A stretch of DNA of 64,000 nucleotides from Bretschneidera sinensis (GCA_023935145.1 CM043705.1:58657584-58721583), one strand, 5' to 3'. Positions 1 through 11,190 are shown, numbered from the stretch's first letter. A program made the numbers and translations. The notes: generated by a model from the letters alone, not told the origin.

Positions 1-520
1 ATCAATAAACATTTTATAAGGCTATGGAGCAATGCTCCCCCTAAGGCTATAGAGCAATGCTCCCCCTAAATCTATGCATTGGATATGTTCACTTAGACTT
101 TTTCGTCTTTCTCATTTTTCTCCCCCGTTTTGAAAATAGCAACCAAAGGGGGCATAAAACAAAAAATAAGCTAATTTGCCAATACAGTCATCTAGAGTAT
201 AAGAAAACAAACTTGTACACGAAAATTTGGCTTCATTCAGATTTCGGAAGCCTTCCCGAAAAGAACCAGAAGTTTTCATACACGTATAAGCATTTTAGAG
301 TAGTTTAGTGACTAAACGGAGTTGTAAAACAATGCTAACATATCACAAATAGCATAAATAGATGCAAGAAATATGGCTAATAGAAATACTTCATCATATA
401 TAAAAAGTCAATACACAAACGGGCTTCATAGAGCCATAACTAAGACATAATAATACATGATATGTCTGTGCTATGTGATAAGAGTTAGAAAAACACTAAG
501 TACATAATAAAGACATAGAC

Positions 521-1780
521 TCAAGGTCCGGGAGAGTCTGAGCCATCACGAAGAAGTTCCCTAATCTCAGCTAGGGAACCCTCAGTGTGCTCTCGATGTA
601 ACTCGAAGTCGTCCCGTAGGTGGTCTATAGAGGAGCTCAATCTCTGCTAGTCAGACTGCATGGACTGGAAACCGGACTCCATTGTCATATGGAGGCTCGT
701 GATAGCTCGTAGGATGTCATTATATCCAGCCTGACCAGTACTCGAGGCACCAATGGGAGGTGCTCGGGTATCCGTCTCTATCTCAGCAGCTGTATCAGCA
801 GCAGCATCCTCATCACTGTCGCTCGCATCCTCTCGGATCCTCAAGTGCTTTTCGGCCTTCGGATAGAGGAACCCATCACGTACAGTACATCCCATCTTCT
901 TCAGTGATGAGATGTTGATGATGTCCATCAATCTGATATCCTGAGCCTTGGAGGCAAGCAAAGGTACCCGGAAGTGCTGGAGGATGAGTATAATGAGCAT
1001 CCCATAAGGAAGACATCCGGAGTCGTTTGCTTCATCATTTATCATATTGGCGAGCAGCAGAGGGTAGTTATTGAAGTGGTGCCCAGATTTTAGGCACCAA
1101 ATTAATACTGTATCTATTTTAGATAGATACCCTCGACTCCCGAGTCTTGGGTGGATGGTCCAACTGACTATCAGCTGAAACATCTTCGAGTCAAGGGGCA
1201 TATCACTACATGTGTGAAATATAATGGGTCTGTACATATAGTTAGGGTCTCCCTTGACTATCTGACAGGCTGCCTCAACGTCGAAGCTGTCTGGCCATCC
1301 ATCCAGACTCCACTGAATCCCCCTTACCGAGATTCTCAGTATGCTCATCAAGAGGTCGGTGTTGACCTCAAACTCCACACCGCTGACTCTGGTTCTGAAT
1401 CTCAGAGCCAGAGGACTGGGTTTCACCAAGTTCGCGTAGAACTAGTGAATCAGTCGCGGGTAATATTTCTCATGAATTCTGACCAGTGGGGTCAGATTTA
1501 TTGCCTCAAAGGCAGGCAGAATATCGAAATTTCCATAGCGAATGAAGTCGAAATCAATGACTCTACCCGTCATGATTTTCTTGTGACGGATTATTGAGTT
1601 ATACTTTGCATGTGCTGTCGGACTGTAAAACAGAGTCTCCTCCAACTCTGTTCTGGGCTCCTTGCTAGATGAGTCTGCTGCTCCCTTTCTTTTCGACCCC
1701 GATGCCGAAGGTTTTGAAGATCTTGGCTTTTTAGGGGCATTTGGTCCACTTGTGAGTTTTATACGGATTTTATCGCTCAT
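521..1780 (-). pseudogene. Sirevirus 3' ORF (env-position, putative plant transposon protein), two amber codons
   Basis: One reading frame of about 419 codons runs from the ATG at 1780 to the TGA at 521-523. It is broken only by TAG at 1442-1444 and TAG at 644-646 (minus strand). The first is CAG (Gln) in copy B, so it is a C-to-T change. The N-terminus is basic and Ser/Pro/Lys-rich. A globular part follows (FYANL, then NTDLLMSILRI, GIQWSLDGWPD, LIWCLKSGHHF), then an acidic Asp/Glu stretch and a short predicted coiled coil near the end. It occupies the env position of Sireviruses and resembles the plant-specific transposon protein family found there. I see no signal peptide and no clear transmembrane segment, so an envelope role is not supported. 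Function unknown. Confidence 0.75.
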
Positions 1781-1990
1781 TTTGAAGAAAAATGATTTTT
1801 TGGGGAAAAAGGATTTTGGTGAAAATGAGAGATTTTAACCGTAGAAAGTCAAAAATCTCTTTGTGGAAGTGTAGATCGGTGTTTTTAGATGAAGTTTGGA
1901 TGATTTTTGGATCAAAAAGATGAATTTTTCTAAAGAAAGAAAATTTGAGAGCTTAAAAATGACATAAAATTTCAAAAAAATGAACAGTCC

Positions 1991-1998
1991 TATTTATA
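1991..1998 (-). promoter_or_regulatory. TATA box of putative internal promoter for 3' ORF (copy A)
   Basis: Minus strand reads TATAAATA, 23 bp downstream of the start of the last palindrome in the array and exactly 218 bp upstream of the ORF's ATG. Both distances are the same in copy B. Confidence 0.55.
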
Positions 1999-2009
1999 AT
2001 ATCGCGATA

Positions 2010-2325
2010 CCGGTCGACTGGGTCCCTTTGAGAAGACGAATAGTTTCCATACCAGTCGACTGGGAAAACGTACCAATCGACTGGATAAATTAGCAGTCAG
2101 TTACCAGTCGACTGGGCTACCTTTACCAATCGACTGGAGGACAAAGGTTTTTTAAAAAATTGGCTCCAAACAGGGATTCGATCTAATAGACGACTGGAGA
2201 AGATTTACCAGTCGTCTAGAATATTTAGCAGAGAGTTACCAGTCGACTGGGTCAGAATTACCAGTCGACTGGAAGATCTGGCAGAGACTTACCAGTCGAC
2301 TGAGTTACATGTACCAGTCGACTGG
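2010..2325. repeat. Array of CCAGTCGACTGG palindromes, internal, copy A
   Basis: Eleven exact or near copies start at 2010, 2052, 2073, 2104, 2126, 2186 (degenerate), 2208, 2239, 2261, 2292 and 2314. Intervals are 42, 21, 31, 22, 60, 22, 31, 22, 31 and 22 bp. The array lies between the end of pol and the 3' ORF. Confidence 0.9.
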
Positions 2326-2465
2326 ACCCTTAGTAAAATTTTCAGTCTTGAATTTTTAGCACGAATTTGTTTATCTATGACATTTTTGAGTGAGGGAAAT
2401 AATTAAACAATGATTAATACTCTTTCACTCAATGTCAAACATGCAAATGATGAAATGAGATGCAA

Positions 2466-3905
2466 TCAAACATTCATTTTATCAAAATCAAGCAATCCCA
2501 TCAACATTCTAATCTTACAAAAACTAGCTTCACTTAGGGGTTTTGTAAGAATATCAGCTATTTGATCTTCTGAAGGAATGAATTCTAATCTTATATCACA
2601 TTTTTTAGCATGGTCTCTTAGGAAATGATGTCTAATCTCTATATGCTTGGTTCTAGAGTGCTGAATAGGATTTTTGGTTAGGTTGATGGCACTAGTATTA
2701 TCACAAAATATAGGAATATTTTTGAGGTTCATGCCATAGTCTTCTAGTTGTTGTTTCATCCATAATATTTGGGCACAACAACTTCCAGCTGCTACATATT
2801 CCACCTCAGCAGTTGATAGTGCAACGGAATTCTGTTTCTTGGAAAACCAAGAAGTTAACATAGCACCTAAGAATTGGCATGTTCCACTTGTGCTCTTTCT
2901 ATCTAACCTACATCCAGCAAAATCAGCATCTGAATATCCTACTAGCTCAAAAGATGATTCTCTAGAGTATCATAATCCTATGGTCTGGGTTCCTTGCAGA
3001 TATCTAATGATTCTTTTTTACTGCAACTACATGTGATTTCTTAGGATTAGACTGAAATCTAGCACACATGCATACACTGAACATAATATCAAGTCTACTT
3101 GCAGTTAAATAAAGCAAAGCAGCTATCATGCTTCTATAATATTTAGAATCTACAGTTTTACCTCTTTCATCAAGATTGAGTTTAGTAGTTGTGCTCATAG
3201 GCGTTCCAAGTGGCTTTGAGCTTTCCATCCCAAACCTCTTTAGTAGGTCCTTGATGTACTTTTGTTGATTGATGAAGATACCTCCTTTTAGTTGCTTGAT
3301 TTGCAGTCCAAGGAAGTAGGTAAGTTCTCCTATCACGCTCATTTCAAATTCACCTTGCATGCACTTTGCAAACTCTTGACACATAGATTCATTAGTAGCA
3401 CCAAATATAATATCATCAACATATATTTGAACTATCAATGTGTCATTTTTGTGAGTTTTTGTGAAGAGAGTTGTATCTATTCTACCTCTTACAAAATCAT
3501 TATCAATCAAAAATTTACTTAGTCTTTCATACCATGCCCTTGGAGCTTGCTTCAACCCATATAGAGCTTTAGAAAGCTTGTAGACATGATTTGGAAGACT
3601 AGGATTTTCAAATCTAAGAGGTTGCTCAACATAAACCTCTTCTTCTATAAAACCATTTAAAAAGGCACTTTTCACATCCATTTGAAATAGCTTGAATTTA
3701 TTAAAGCATGCAAAGGCTAATAACATTCGAATGGCTTCTAATCTAGCTACGGGAGCATAAGTTTCATCAAAATCTATTCCTTCTTCTTGGTTATATCCCT
3801 TAGCAACTAATCTAGCTTTATTTCTAGTTACTATACCATTTTCATCCATTTTATTTCTATATACCCATTTAGTTCCAATTATTGAATGATCTTTTGGTCT
3901 TGGAA
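2466..3905 (-). pseudogene. Copia reverse transcriptase and RNase H, copy A
   Basis: The minus-strand translation contains the Copia RT core: [14 protein letters not shown] upstream, [37 protein letters not shown] and the catalytic box YVDDIIF, all intact in 3004-3849. A frameshift near 3010 separates this from RNase H, where STAEVEYVAAGSC and HIEIRHHFLRDH are readable in 2466-2861. The upstream end joins directly to the pre-integrase region because the integrase is deleted. It would copy element RNA into DNA in cytoplasmic particles, but the frameshift means no complete polyprotein. Confidence 0.9.
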
Positions 3906-4442
3906 CTAGTTTCCAAACATTGTTTCTCTAAAATTGATTTTAGGAAGACCAATAACTAAATCTTTTCTTGAAACAATTTTTAGCAAGTTCATGTTTACAT
4001 GACCAAGCCTTCTATACCATAGCCATGGATTTTCACTAAAAGCAGGAAAACATTTTTCGTTATTAGAATGCAAGGATTTTAAATCAACTATGTAGACATT
4101 TTCATGTCTATGGCCAATGAATTTGATCTTGTTGCTCTTGATGTCTATAACTAGACAATGAGAGGTTTCAAATGTGACTTTGTATCCTTTGTCACATAAT
4201 TGACTAATGCTAAGTAAATTTGGCTTAAGGCCTTGTACTAGCAATACATTATCTAAGGTAGAGAAATCATTACCGACTTTTCCATGCCCGATGATCTTTC
4301 TTTTAGTATTGTCTCTAATGGTCACAAGTCCACCATCTCTTAGAGTTAGCTCATTGAATACGCTTTTATCACCGGTCATGTGCTTCGAGCATCCGCTATC
4401 AAGGTACCAACAGTTACCTTTCTCCTTGGTGTGGAGGCAAAT
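3906..4442 (-). pseudogene. Copia protease C-terminus and GAG-pre-integrase domain; integrase deleted (copy A)
   Basis: In frame after the TAG at 4443-4445, the translation contains the CCHC-like protease context WYLDSGCSKHMTGD and then GAG-pre-integrase residues (WYRRLGHVNMNLLK). It runs to GLPKINF and then jumps to residues that belong just before the RT (RNNVW in copy B). The whole integrase core is therefore missing; see the finding on the deletion junction near 3922-3943. Confidence 0.85.
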
Positions 4443-6506
4443 CTACATCACACAAGGATATACGATAGCACTTTTAAGTACCCAAAATTTCTTGGGTCCT
4501 TTGGGGTTAGTCCTTGAAAATATGGTTCCTTTTGGGACCCATACTTTCTTAACATATGGTACTCTATGAACAAGTTGATGATGCACAATCTTAGCATGAT
4601 AGTCATAGAAATTTCTAGGATATCTTACATGTGCATTCCTATAATCCTTAGGATAATTGTTCCTAGGATACATGTTTCTATGGTTAGGAATACGAAAATG
4701 TATGTCATTTCCATAAAAAGTATGATGATGCATTCTAGGATGCATGCTAGCATTATTTTGTGTGTGCATATTATTTCTAGGATAACCATGATGGTAATTC
4801 CTAGGATGAGCATAAGCAGAATGCATTATTTGATTATACACATTGTTTCTAGATTGAGCATGATAATTATTTCTAGGATGTGTATAAGCATTTCTAGAAT
4901 GAGCATACATATAAGCATGAGTATTTCTAGGATGCTTCAATTTAGTATGAACATTTAAATTTCTAGACTTCCTAGCATTCATTGAGGGAGTGCTCTTAAC
5001 CTTGCTAGAAGCTTTTGAAGTAGAGGCTTCATCTACACAAGAAGCTTTCATGAATAAGCTCTTTTTTTATTTTTGTTTTCCCAATGGAGAATATCCTAAA
5101 CCAGATTTTCCTCCACTTGATCTTTGGGAAGAAAGCACTTCATCAAGTTTATCTTTACCAAGCATAAGTCTTGATATAGTGCTATTTAATTCAGAAATTT
5201 TATTTTTCAAATTCTCATTTTCATTTTTGAGAAAATCTTGAGAAGAATCATATAATAAAGATGATAGTTTTTCTTTTTCTTCTCTTAGATTTATCATCTC
5301 TTTAGAGAGAGATGATACCTCTTTCTTAAGAACAAAATTTCTAGAATCAAATTTCTTCAATTCTTCATGCATTTCATTTATTACTTCTAGCAGTTCTTCA
5401 CTACTAGTAACAATATTATTCTTAGCAGAAGGAGAAGATACTACCTCACTTTCATCGTCGATTGCCATCAAACAAAGGTTGGCAATTTCCTCGTATCCGA
5501 TTTCTTTGTCTGATGACTCATCTTCTTCGTCATCGCTCCAGGTAGTTGCTACCATGGCTTTCTTTTTGAAGCCCTTGTATGGTTTGTTTGAAACTGGACA
5601 ATCAGCTCTAATGTGACCGGGCTTCTTGCAGCCATAGCACATAAGCGGTTCCCTTTTTGGAGTGCGATCCTTTGTGTAAGGTTTCTTGCTTTTCTTCAAG
5701 AACCTATGGAATCGTCTGGTGATTAAGGCCATTTCACCATCTTCTTCACTGCTCTCTGTTTCTTGTTCTAATTCCTTTTCTTTGTTGCTCGTAGAAGCTT
5801 TGAGAGCGATTTACTTTTTCTTCTTCTCATCATCATTGACAATGGGAGTCATTTCTTCCATCTTGTATGTCAATAATGACCCAAGCAGTGTCTCAACATC
5901 TAGCTTGTCAAGATTTTTGGCTTCCTATATGGCTGTCCTCTTTGGTTTCCATTCTGGTGGCAGAGATCTCAAGATTTTTCTGGTTAGTTCAGCCTCCTCA
6001 ATATTCTTACCAAGCAGTTTTAAACCATTTATAATAGTAGTAAATCGTGAGTGCATTTCAGAAATGGTTTCGTTAGGAGACATCTTAAATGATTTATACT
6101 CAGAAATTAGTATGTATATTTTAGATTTTTTTACTTCACTAGTTCCTTCATATGTGACTTGTAATTTGTCCCATATCTTTTTAACAGAAACGCATACATA
6201 TATTTTATTATATTCAGAAATATATAATGCACAATGTAGCATGTTTGTTGCTCTGCTATTGAGAGACATCGTTTTACAATCCTCGTCAGTGAACTCAGTT
6301 TTGAGTTTAGGCATTGTATGAGGAGTCTCTCCAACAACTATTTCTTTTGAAGGAATTCTAGGTCCTTCTTCTATGATTCTCCATAGATTGTAATCTTGTC
6401 CTTCGACAAAGACTTTCATTCTATTTTTCCAATAGTTATAATTTGAGCCATTGAACAAAGGTGGTCTAGTATAAGAGTGTCCCTCAGAGTAGCTATTTGC
6501 TGCCAT
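4443..6506 (-). pseudogene. Sirevirus gag with zinc knuckle and HPRN-rich region, copy A
   Basis: It begins at ATG 6506 (MAANSYSEGHSYTRPPLFNG) with a typical Copia gag N-terminal fold (NYNYWKNRM) and UBN2-like region to 5925, where a TAG stands in place of CAG. It continues with a CCHC zinc knuckle (CYGCKKPGHIRADC) near 5630, a Lys/Glu coiled coil, and a His/Tyr/Asn/Arg-rich segment at about 4580-4960 built on repeats of PRN. The frame ends at TAG 4443-4445, which is also present in copy B. Gag would form virus-like particles. Other stops and a frameshift near 5050-5070 break it. Confidence 0.88.
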
Positions 6507-6547
6507 TGGATCAACTCAAGGATTTTAAGCCTAAATAAGAGAACGGG

Positions 6548-6559
6548 GCTCTGATACCA
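6548..6559 (-). other. Primer binding site, initiator Met tRNA (copy A)
   Basis: Minus strand reads TGGTATCAGAGC, the classic complement of the 3' end of plant initiator tRNA-Met, two bases inside the 5' LTR boundary. Confidence 0.9.
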
Positions 6560-6561
6560 AT

Positions 6562-7737
6562 TGTAGATCGAGGTTTCAACCCAAGAGGAGGGGTGAATTG
6601 GGTTTTTAAAACTTTTTGTGGAATTAATACAAGTTTATAAAAACGAAATAGCAGCAAACAAATAATACAAGTAATGTGCTGTAAATAAAGAGTTTAAGGA
6701 AAGAGGATGCAAACACAATATATAGTGGTTCAGCAATATCGGATTCGTTCCGACCCTACGTTCACTCTCTTCAAGGAACTCCTTGAAGTAATCCACTAAG
6801 AAAACTTAGTCGCACAACTTAGCCGGGTGTTGCACAAACCGTACACAAGCAACTTACAGGTGCTACTTAAACCGAACAATCCCCTTCCTCTCGGAAGTAA
6901 TCCCTTTATAAAAGATGGTGTAGAGTAAAAGGTAGAGAGACATCAAATGAAAGTTTATTACAACAGAAATATCTCTCTTTCAAAGTAAAGCTTGAAGAAA
7001 TGGCTCAACAAGATTATTTCAAACTTTTTGTGTTTCAAGAGTATAAAAACTTGATTGTGTGAGATCAACTCTTTTCGAATGTATGCAGCTTGTTATTGAA
7101 TGCTTAACTGAATGGATTTATATAGCAATCAATTAATATGGCCGTTAAAACTTTAATTTGAAAAAGATTTACTTTAAAACGTTCAGATTTGGAGTCCAAC
7201 GGTCATATTTTTGAACTACCAGTCGACTGGGTCGAGATACCAGTCGATTGGGTTCACTTGAAAAAATCACGTTTTCAGACCTTCTGGGTATCCAGTCGAC
7301 TGATATACTTCATCCAGTCGACTGGGGACTTTCTATCCCTTTTACCAGTCGACTGAGTTGATTCATCCAGTCGACTGGGGACCTTCTGTCCCATATACTA
7401 GTCGACTGGTATATGTACCCAGTCGACTGGGTTGTCTTCCAACCCAGTTTTTCTTCTGTTTTTCATTAAAAAAATTTGTTTTAAAATTAACAGTTTTAGA
7501 AAACCTTATGTGTTCGAGCCATTGAATAAGCTGATACCATAAGTGAGACTTACATTGGTTCTAAACCTTAAGAGCTATACTAGATCTTCAGTCTTCACTT
7601 GATACTTGATTTGGTTTGAGTTCTTGCTCTTTGTTCCTTGGTTGAATGCGTTTGATCCTTAATACAACTTAGCTTAAACTTGTTAGAAAAATAACAGTTG
7701 TGTTTTGCCATCATTAAAATACGGGCGAGGGTCAACA
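6562..7737 (-). repeat. 5' LTR of Sirevirus copy A
   Basis: About 1176 bp, bounded by TGT (6562) and ACA (7737) in window orientation, similar along its length to the LTRs of copy B. It contains a palindrome array (7219-7430), a TATATAAA box on the minus strand near 7122, and one GAGA-loop mini-hairpin at 6884-6897. Confidence 0.88.
7219..7430. repeat. CCAGTCGACTGG palindrome array in 5' LTR, copy A
   Basis: Copies start at 7219, 7240, 7292, 7314, 7345, 7367, 7398 and 7419. Intervals are 21, 52, 22, 31, 22, 31 and 21 bp. The array lies 100-310 bp upstream of the LTR TATA box on the minus strand. Confidence 0.9.
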
Positions 7738-9214
7738 ATCCTCCCCAATGCTAAATAAAGCTTCTTTGATCTCTGTCTCAAAGACATCTCTAACCAGAAA
7801 ATTAGATTGCTCCTCATTCACCTTGGGACCCTCCTCAATAACCCTAGGCTCAATAGGGCAGTTAGAAGCTGAAGAGCCCAGCAAGTTCTTATAGAATCGA
7901 ATAAATTCATTTACCACTTGGGCCTCTTATGTAGTCTGTAGGCCCTCTTGAGTCTCCACTGTAGCTATATGGTTCTTGCTAATTTTCCTCTTCATCATGG
8001 CATGAAAATATTTAGAACCTCTGTCACTATTCATAAGGAATTTGCATTTGGCCTGCTGGGAAAAGAAACTCCTTTTAACTTCTACTAGTTTGAATGTTTT
8101 AAGCCTCTGATCTGCTACCCTCACTTGCAGCTCTGAATCTATATTGTTATCATGTAGCTCATGTTGCATTCTTAGTAGCTCATTAAATGCTTCAGCAGCT
8201 CTAGCAAAAATATGACTAAAATGCTTCTCATTCAGAAGTTTGAGAAGGCCTTTTAAAGACTTCAGATTTCTACACAGCTTGAACATCTTGTATTCTGTAA
8301 CATTACTGTTCCATAACTCACACACTGTCCCCTGGAAGTCAACATGGGATGCCCACATGTTAAAGAACTTGAAGGGCCTTTTCCCACCCTTCTCTTTTTC
8401 AAAAAGAGTAACTATACAATGAGAATGATTTGAAAGGCAGTTAATGTAAATTTTGCATGAGCATGGAACCCTCTCTGAACCCAGACACTATTCACCATAG
8501 CTCTGTCCAGCTTGCACCAAGTATAGTTATTTAACCATGTGTAGAAACATCCGGTGAAATTTATGTTTGATAGACTTGTTTCCCTACAACAAGAGATGGG
8601 GTCCCTTAATTCATATGCAGAAACAGGCAGCCCATTCCCCTTTTCTTTCACTACAAACACATTGTTGAAATCTCCCATAACCAGCCATGGAGAAGAAATG
8701 TTTTCACTGAATTCACAAAGGTTATCCCAAAGAGGTCTGCGAGATAAAATAGTATGGAACCCATATACAAAACCAGTAGTAAAACTAATAGAAGAAATTA
8801 AGCACTTTACATCACAACGTATTACTTGGGGGGTGGAGTCTATAATAGAAACACTGACTTTAGAAGGATTCCAGAAGACAAGCACTCTGCCAGCATCATG
8901 AGTGTGAAAGTTGTTTGCTTGGTTCCATAATCTGAACTTATTTTTCATAATTCTGATAGTTTCCCTTCATCCAACTTTGTTTCCAGAATACACATAATAT
9001 CTATACTATTTTTGTTCATGAGGTGTAAGACCCCATTGTGCTTCAAGGGCTTGTGAAAGCCCCTGATATTCCAACTTGCAATTCTCATGTTACACCAAGA
9101 GGGGCATCCCCCCTTCCCTTCTTTTTGAGACTCATTCACAGGACCTTTCATCTTTTTCTTCTTTGAAGTTTCTTGGGGACTAGCTGACTTAAGGAGCATT
9201 TTTTTCTTTGCCAT
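7738..9214 (-). pseudogene. LINE ORF2: AP-like endonuclease, linker and start of RT
   Basis: The endonuclease starts with MRIASWNIRGFHKPLKHNGV (about 9090) and contains CILETKL, WLVMGDFN and KLDRAMVN. A frameshift near 8945 splits the front, and another lies near 8415. The terminal catalytic SDH box reads SNH at about 8420-8440, so the nuclease would be impaired even without the shifts. The linker (7927-8358) carries KCKFLMNSDRGSKYFHAMM, typical of plant L1 ORF2. The RT start stops at the Sirevirus junction. Confidence 0.85.
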
Positions 9215-9408
9215 TATCTCCCTTTGTGCAAAATGGGTTGATTTTCTTGCAAGGCCTGCTTTGATCCAGAAGCTCTAGGCACATCTTGTTGATGATCTTG
9301 TTGATCTTTGGAGGTCTCTTCCCCTGTAGACCCTAGTATTGATTTAGTGCCTACATCAGGAGCTTTAACCACTGCTTGCAAGCCTTTTGCAGGATCAGTA
9401 ACTCCTTC

Positions 9409-10484
9409 CTACTCTTCTGGTTTTTTCTTGTTTGAAACATGATTGATTTTAAACTTGCAAGTTACATCCGAGTGCCCAATTACTTTGCATCTGCTACAGA
9501 ACTTTGGCATGTTCTCGTATGTAATTCTTTGTTCTATTGCTCTACCCCCTGGGAGATTAATGGTGACCGAGTGCTTAACCTCCTTTACAACATCTATCTC
9601 AATTAGGATCCTAGCATAGGAAATCTTTTCTTTCTTTGAAGTAAGCTTATCCGCATACAAAGGTTTCCCTAATCTCGACCCTATCATGCTGTGGACTTTA
9701 GATGACCACAATTCAAGGGGTAAGTTCTTCAACAGCACCCATACAGGCATCGTGCTAATCTCCTCATTGTCAAATTGGAAGAACCTCGGCATGGTTTTGA
9801 GGAGCAAAGGTCTGCCATATATGATGTATGAACCTTCCTGCATAACCTTCATCATATTTTCAACACTCTCGAACTTGAATATGATCCATCCACTTTCATG
9901 GAATTGAGTTAGGACTCCAACTTTCCAGGAATCCGTTATTTGCTTCAAAGCCAGTTTACCTGGGAATTTTCCAGCAAAATACCCAATAGAGCAGTGTGGC
10001 ATATCATCAAACACTTTATCTACGTCGTCTTCTGATAAACATATATCTTCCTGATCGAATTCCATGACTGATAACTGCTTCCCATTACTAGGTTTTCTAT
10101 TGTCAGCAAAAAGGTTGACCCATAAGGCTTTTCTTTTTCCTCCTCATTTCGGTCCCCTTTACTGTTCACGCCAGTAGCAGTTCTGGATGGACCAGAATGG
10201 GGAGAGCTTACTGTTTCCAACTAATCACAACCTTCACTTTCTGAGCTTGTTTCGACATTCTCCAGTCCAATAGAGCTGGAATCCTCCTCACCCAAGGTGC
10301 AGGAGAGGTTTTCTGATTCCAAACATTCAACATTTGCAGAGCATTGTGCATCTTCTGCAACACCACTCAAACCCGTCACTTTTACTGTAGCATTCTTCTC
10401 TTTGAAATAATTTTGAACAAATTCAACATCTTTTTCATCTTGAGGAGAGACCGTAATCTTCCTGTTTGGTTTCTTCTTACCCAT
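9409..10484 (-). pseudogene. LINE ORF1: DUF4283 and zinc-knuckle protein
   Basis: It begins MGKKKPNRKITVSPQD at 10484. A stop near 10221 breaks the acidic linker, and a second frame (10220-10020) overlaps it. The well-preserved part is 9409-10065: a DUF4283 domain (GYFAGKFPGK, then SGWIIFKFES, MPVWVLLKNLPLELW) followed by a CCHC knuckle (CSRCKVIGHSDVTC). Plant L1 ORF1 proteins with this layout bind element RNA. Two breaks make it a pseudogene. Confidence 0.85.
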
Positions 10485-10689
10485 GGCAGATTATTGATAC
10501 AGATTCAAGAAGGGGGAGGGGGAGGAGTGTAGAAAGGCGTAAGTCATGGAAGAGCAGCAAAATCGCTTTTGCTTGAGAGCTTCTCTCTCTAACTCTGACT
10601 GTGACTGAGATCGAGTTGGCTCTTCTTTTAGAAGGGTAAGCTAATTACTTCTATTGGAAGTTGTTTTCATATAATAAACGGTGTGTGTA

Positions 10690-11190
10690 TCGTTTAGGTT
10701 AGTTTGAGGCCAGCCCTACAAGAGCCATGTGTCAAGATCCTATTGGACTGACCAAAGCATGATGTGGCAATCAATAAGTCAAACCAACCACACCTGGCAC
10801 AACATGAGTGAAATATCCCAAAAAATAGGCAAAAAATTTTTTTCTTCTGATTGCTCAATCTGCCATTGCTACCATATGATATACTCTGTAATATGCTAGG
10901 ATATTGTAACCAGCTACAGGATGACAAATCCTTTTCGAACAAAGGAAAGAAAACTTTGGGGGACAAGCATATGCTGCCTAGAAGTGAGGCATCAATCATC
11001 TATGGGAAAGACAAGCCTTTGTAACCTGGATTTATTAGCCAAGTGGTTTCCTTGAGTCTCTATATAAGAGAATTGGATATTTAAAAAACATGACGTTACA
11101 ACCCTAGCTTTTAACCTCCATCAGAAATGAAGTGACACCTTCACCATATTACGTGGATCCGGCTTTAGTCGGCTAAAAAGAGGTGTGTGT
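10690..11190 (-). repeat. Dispersed repeat, copy 1 of 3
   Basis: About 500 bp that matches 18130-18490 and 37370-37655 on the opposite strand. Shared landmarks are a TATA-like TTATATAGAG, a stretch around CCCAAAGTTTTCTTTCC, CTGTAGCTGGTTACAATATCC, and an end at CTAACCTAAAC. No coding capacity is seen. It could be a solo LTR or non-autonomous element; the class is unclear. Confidence 0.65.

Larger units (their letters stand above)
1..7737 (-). mobile_element. Sirevirus-type Ty1/Copia retrotransposon, copy A (3' LTR outside window)
   Basis: The element reads right to left: 5' LTR, initiator-Met-tRNA primer site, gag with zinc knuckle, protease, reverse transcriptase/RNase H, palindrome array, then an extra 3' ORF. 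The extra ORF, the long gag and the non-coding palindrome arrays are the marks of the Sirevirus lineage. The integrase is missing and several nonsense codons are present, so this copy is dead. The left window edge falls in the 3' untranslated region; in copy B the equivalent point is about 200 bp before the 3' LTR. A 25-bp tandem duplication sits at about 19-68. The element is inserted in a LINE; 7738-7742 (ATCCT) would be one copy of the target duplication, the other being off-window. Confidence 0.85.
7738..10640 (-). mobile_element. L1-like LINE retrotransposon, 5' part, interrupted by Sirevirus copy A
   Basis: Reading right to left there is a short 5' region, ORF1 (DUF4283 plus CCHC knuckle) and ORF2 (endonuclease, linker, start of reverse transcriptase). 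The RT breaks off at 7738 just after ALFSIGED, where a conserved APGPDG motif would follow, because the Sirevirus inserted there. The 3' half should lie beyond the left window edge. The 5' limit near 10640 is approximate. Several frameshifts show that it is not active. Confidence 0.85.

Noticed and set aside
647..1429. Plus-strand open frame at 1151-1597 opposite the 3' ORF
   Set aside because: It is the antisense shadow of the Sirevirus 3' ORF, which is conserved in copy B on the sense strand only.
521..1780. Retroviral envelope glycoprotein
   Set aside because: No signal peptide, no transmembrane segment, no cleavage site; only the position matches.
4566..4958. Plus-strand 130-codon frame rich in Met/Ile/Ser
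   Set aside because: Antisense of the His/Asn/Arg-rich Gag region; composition follows from the sense repeats.
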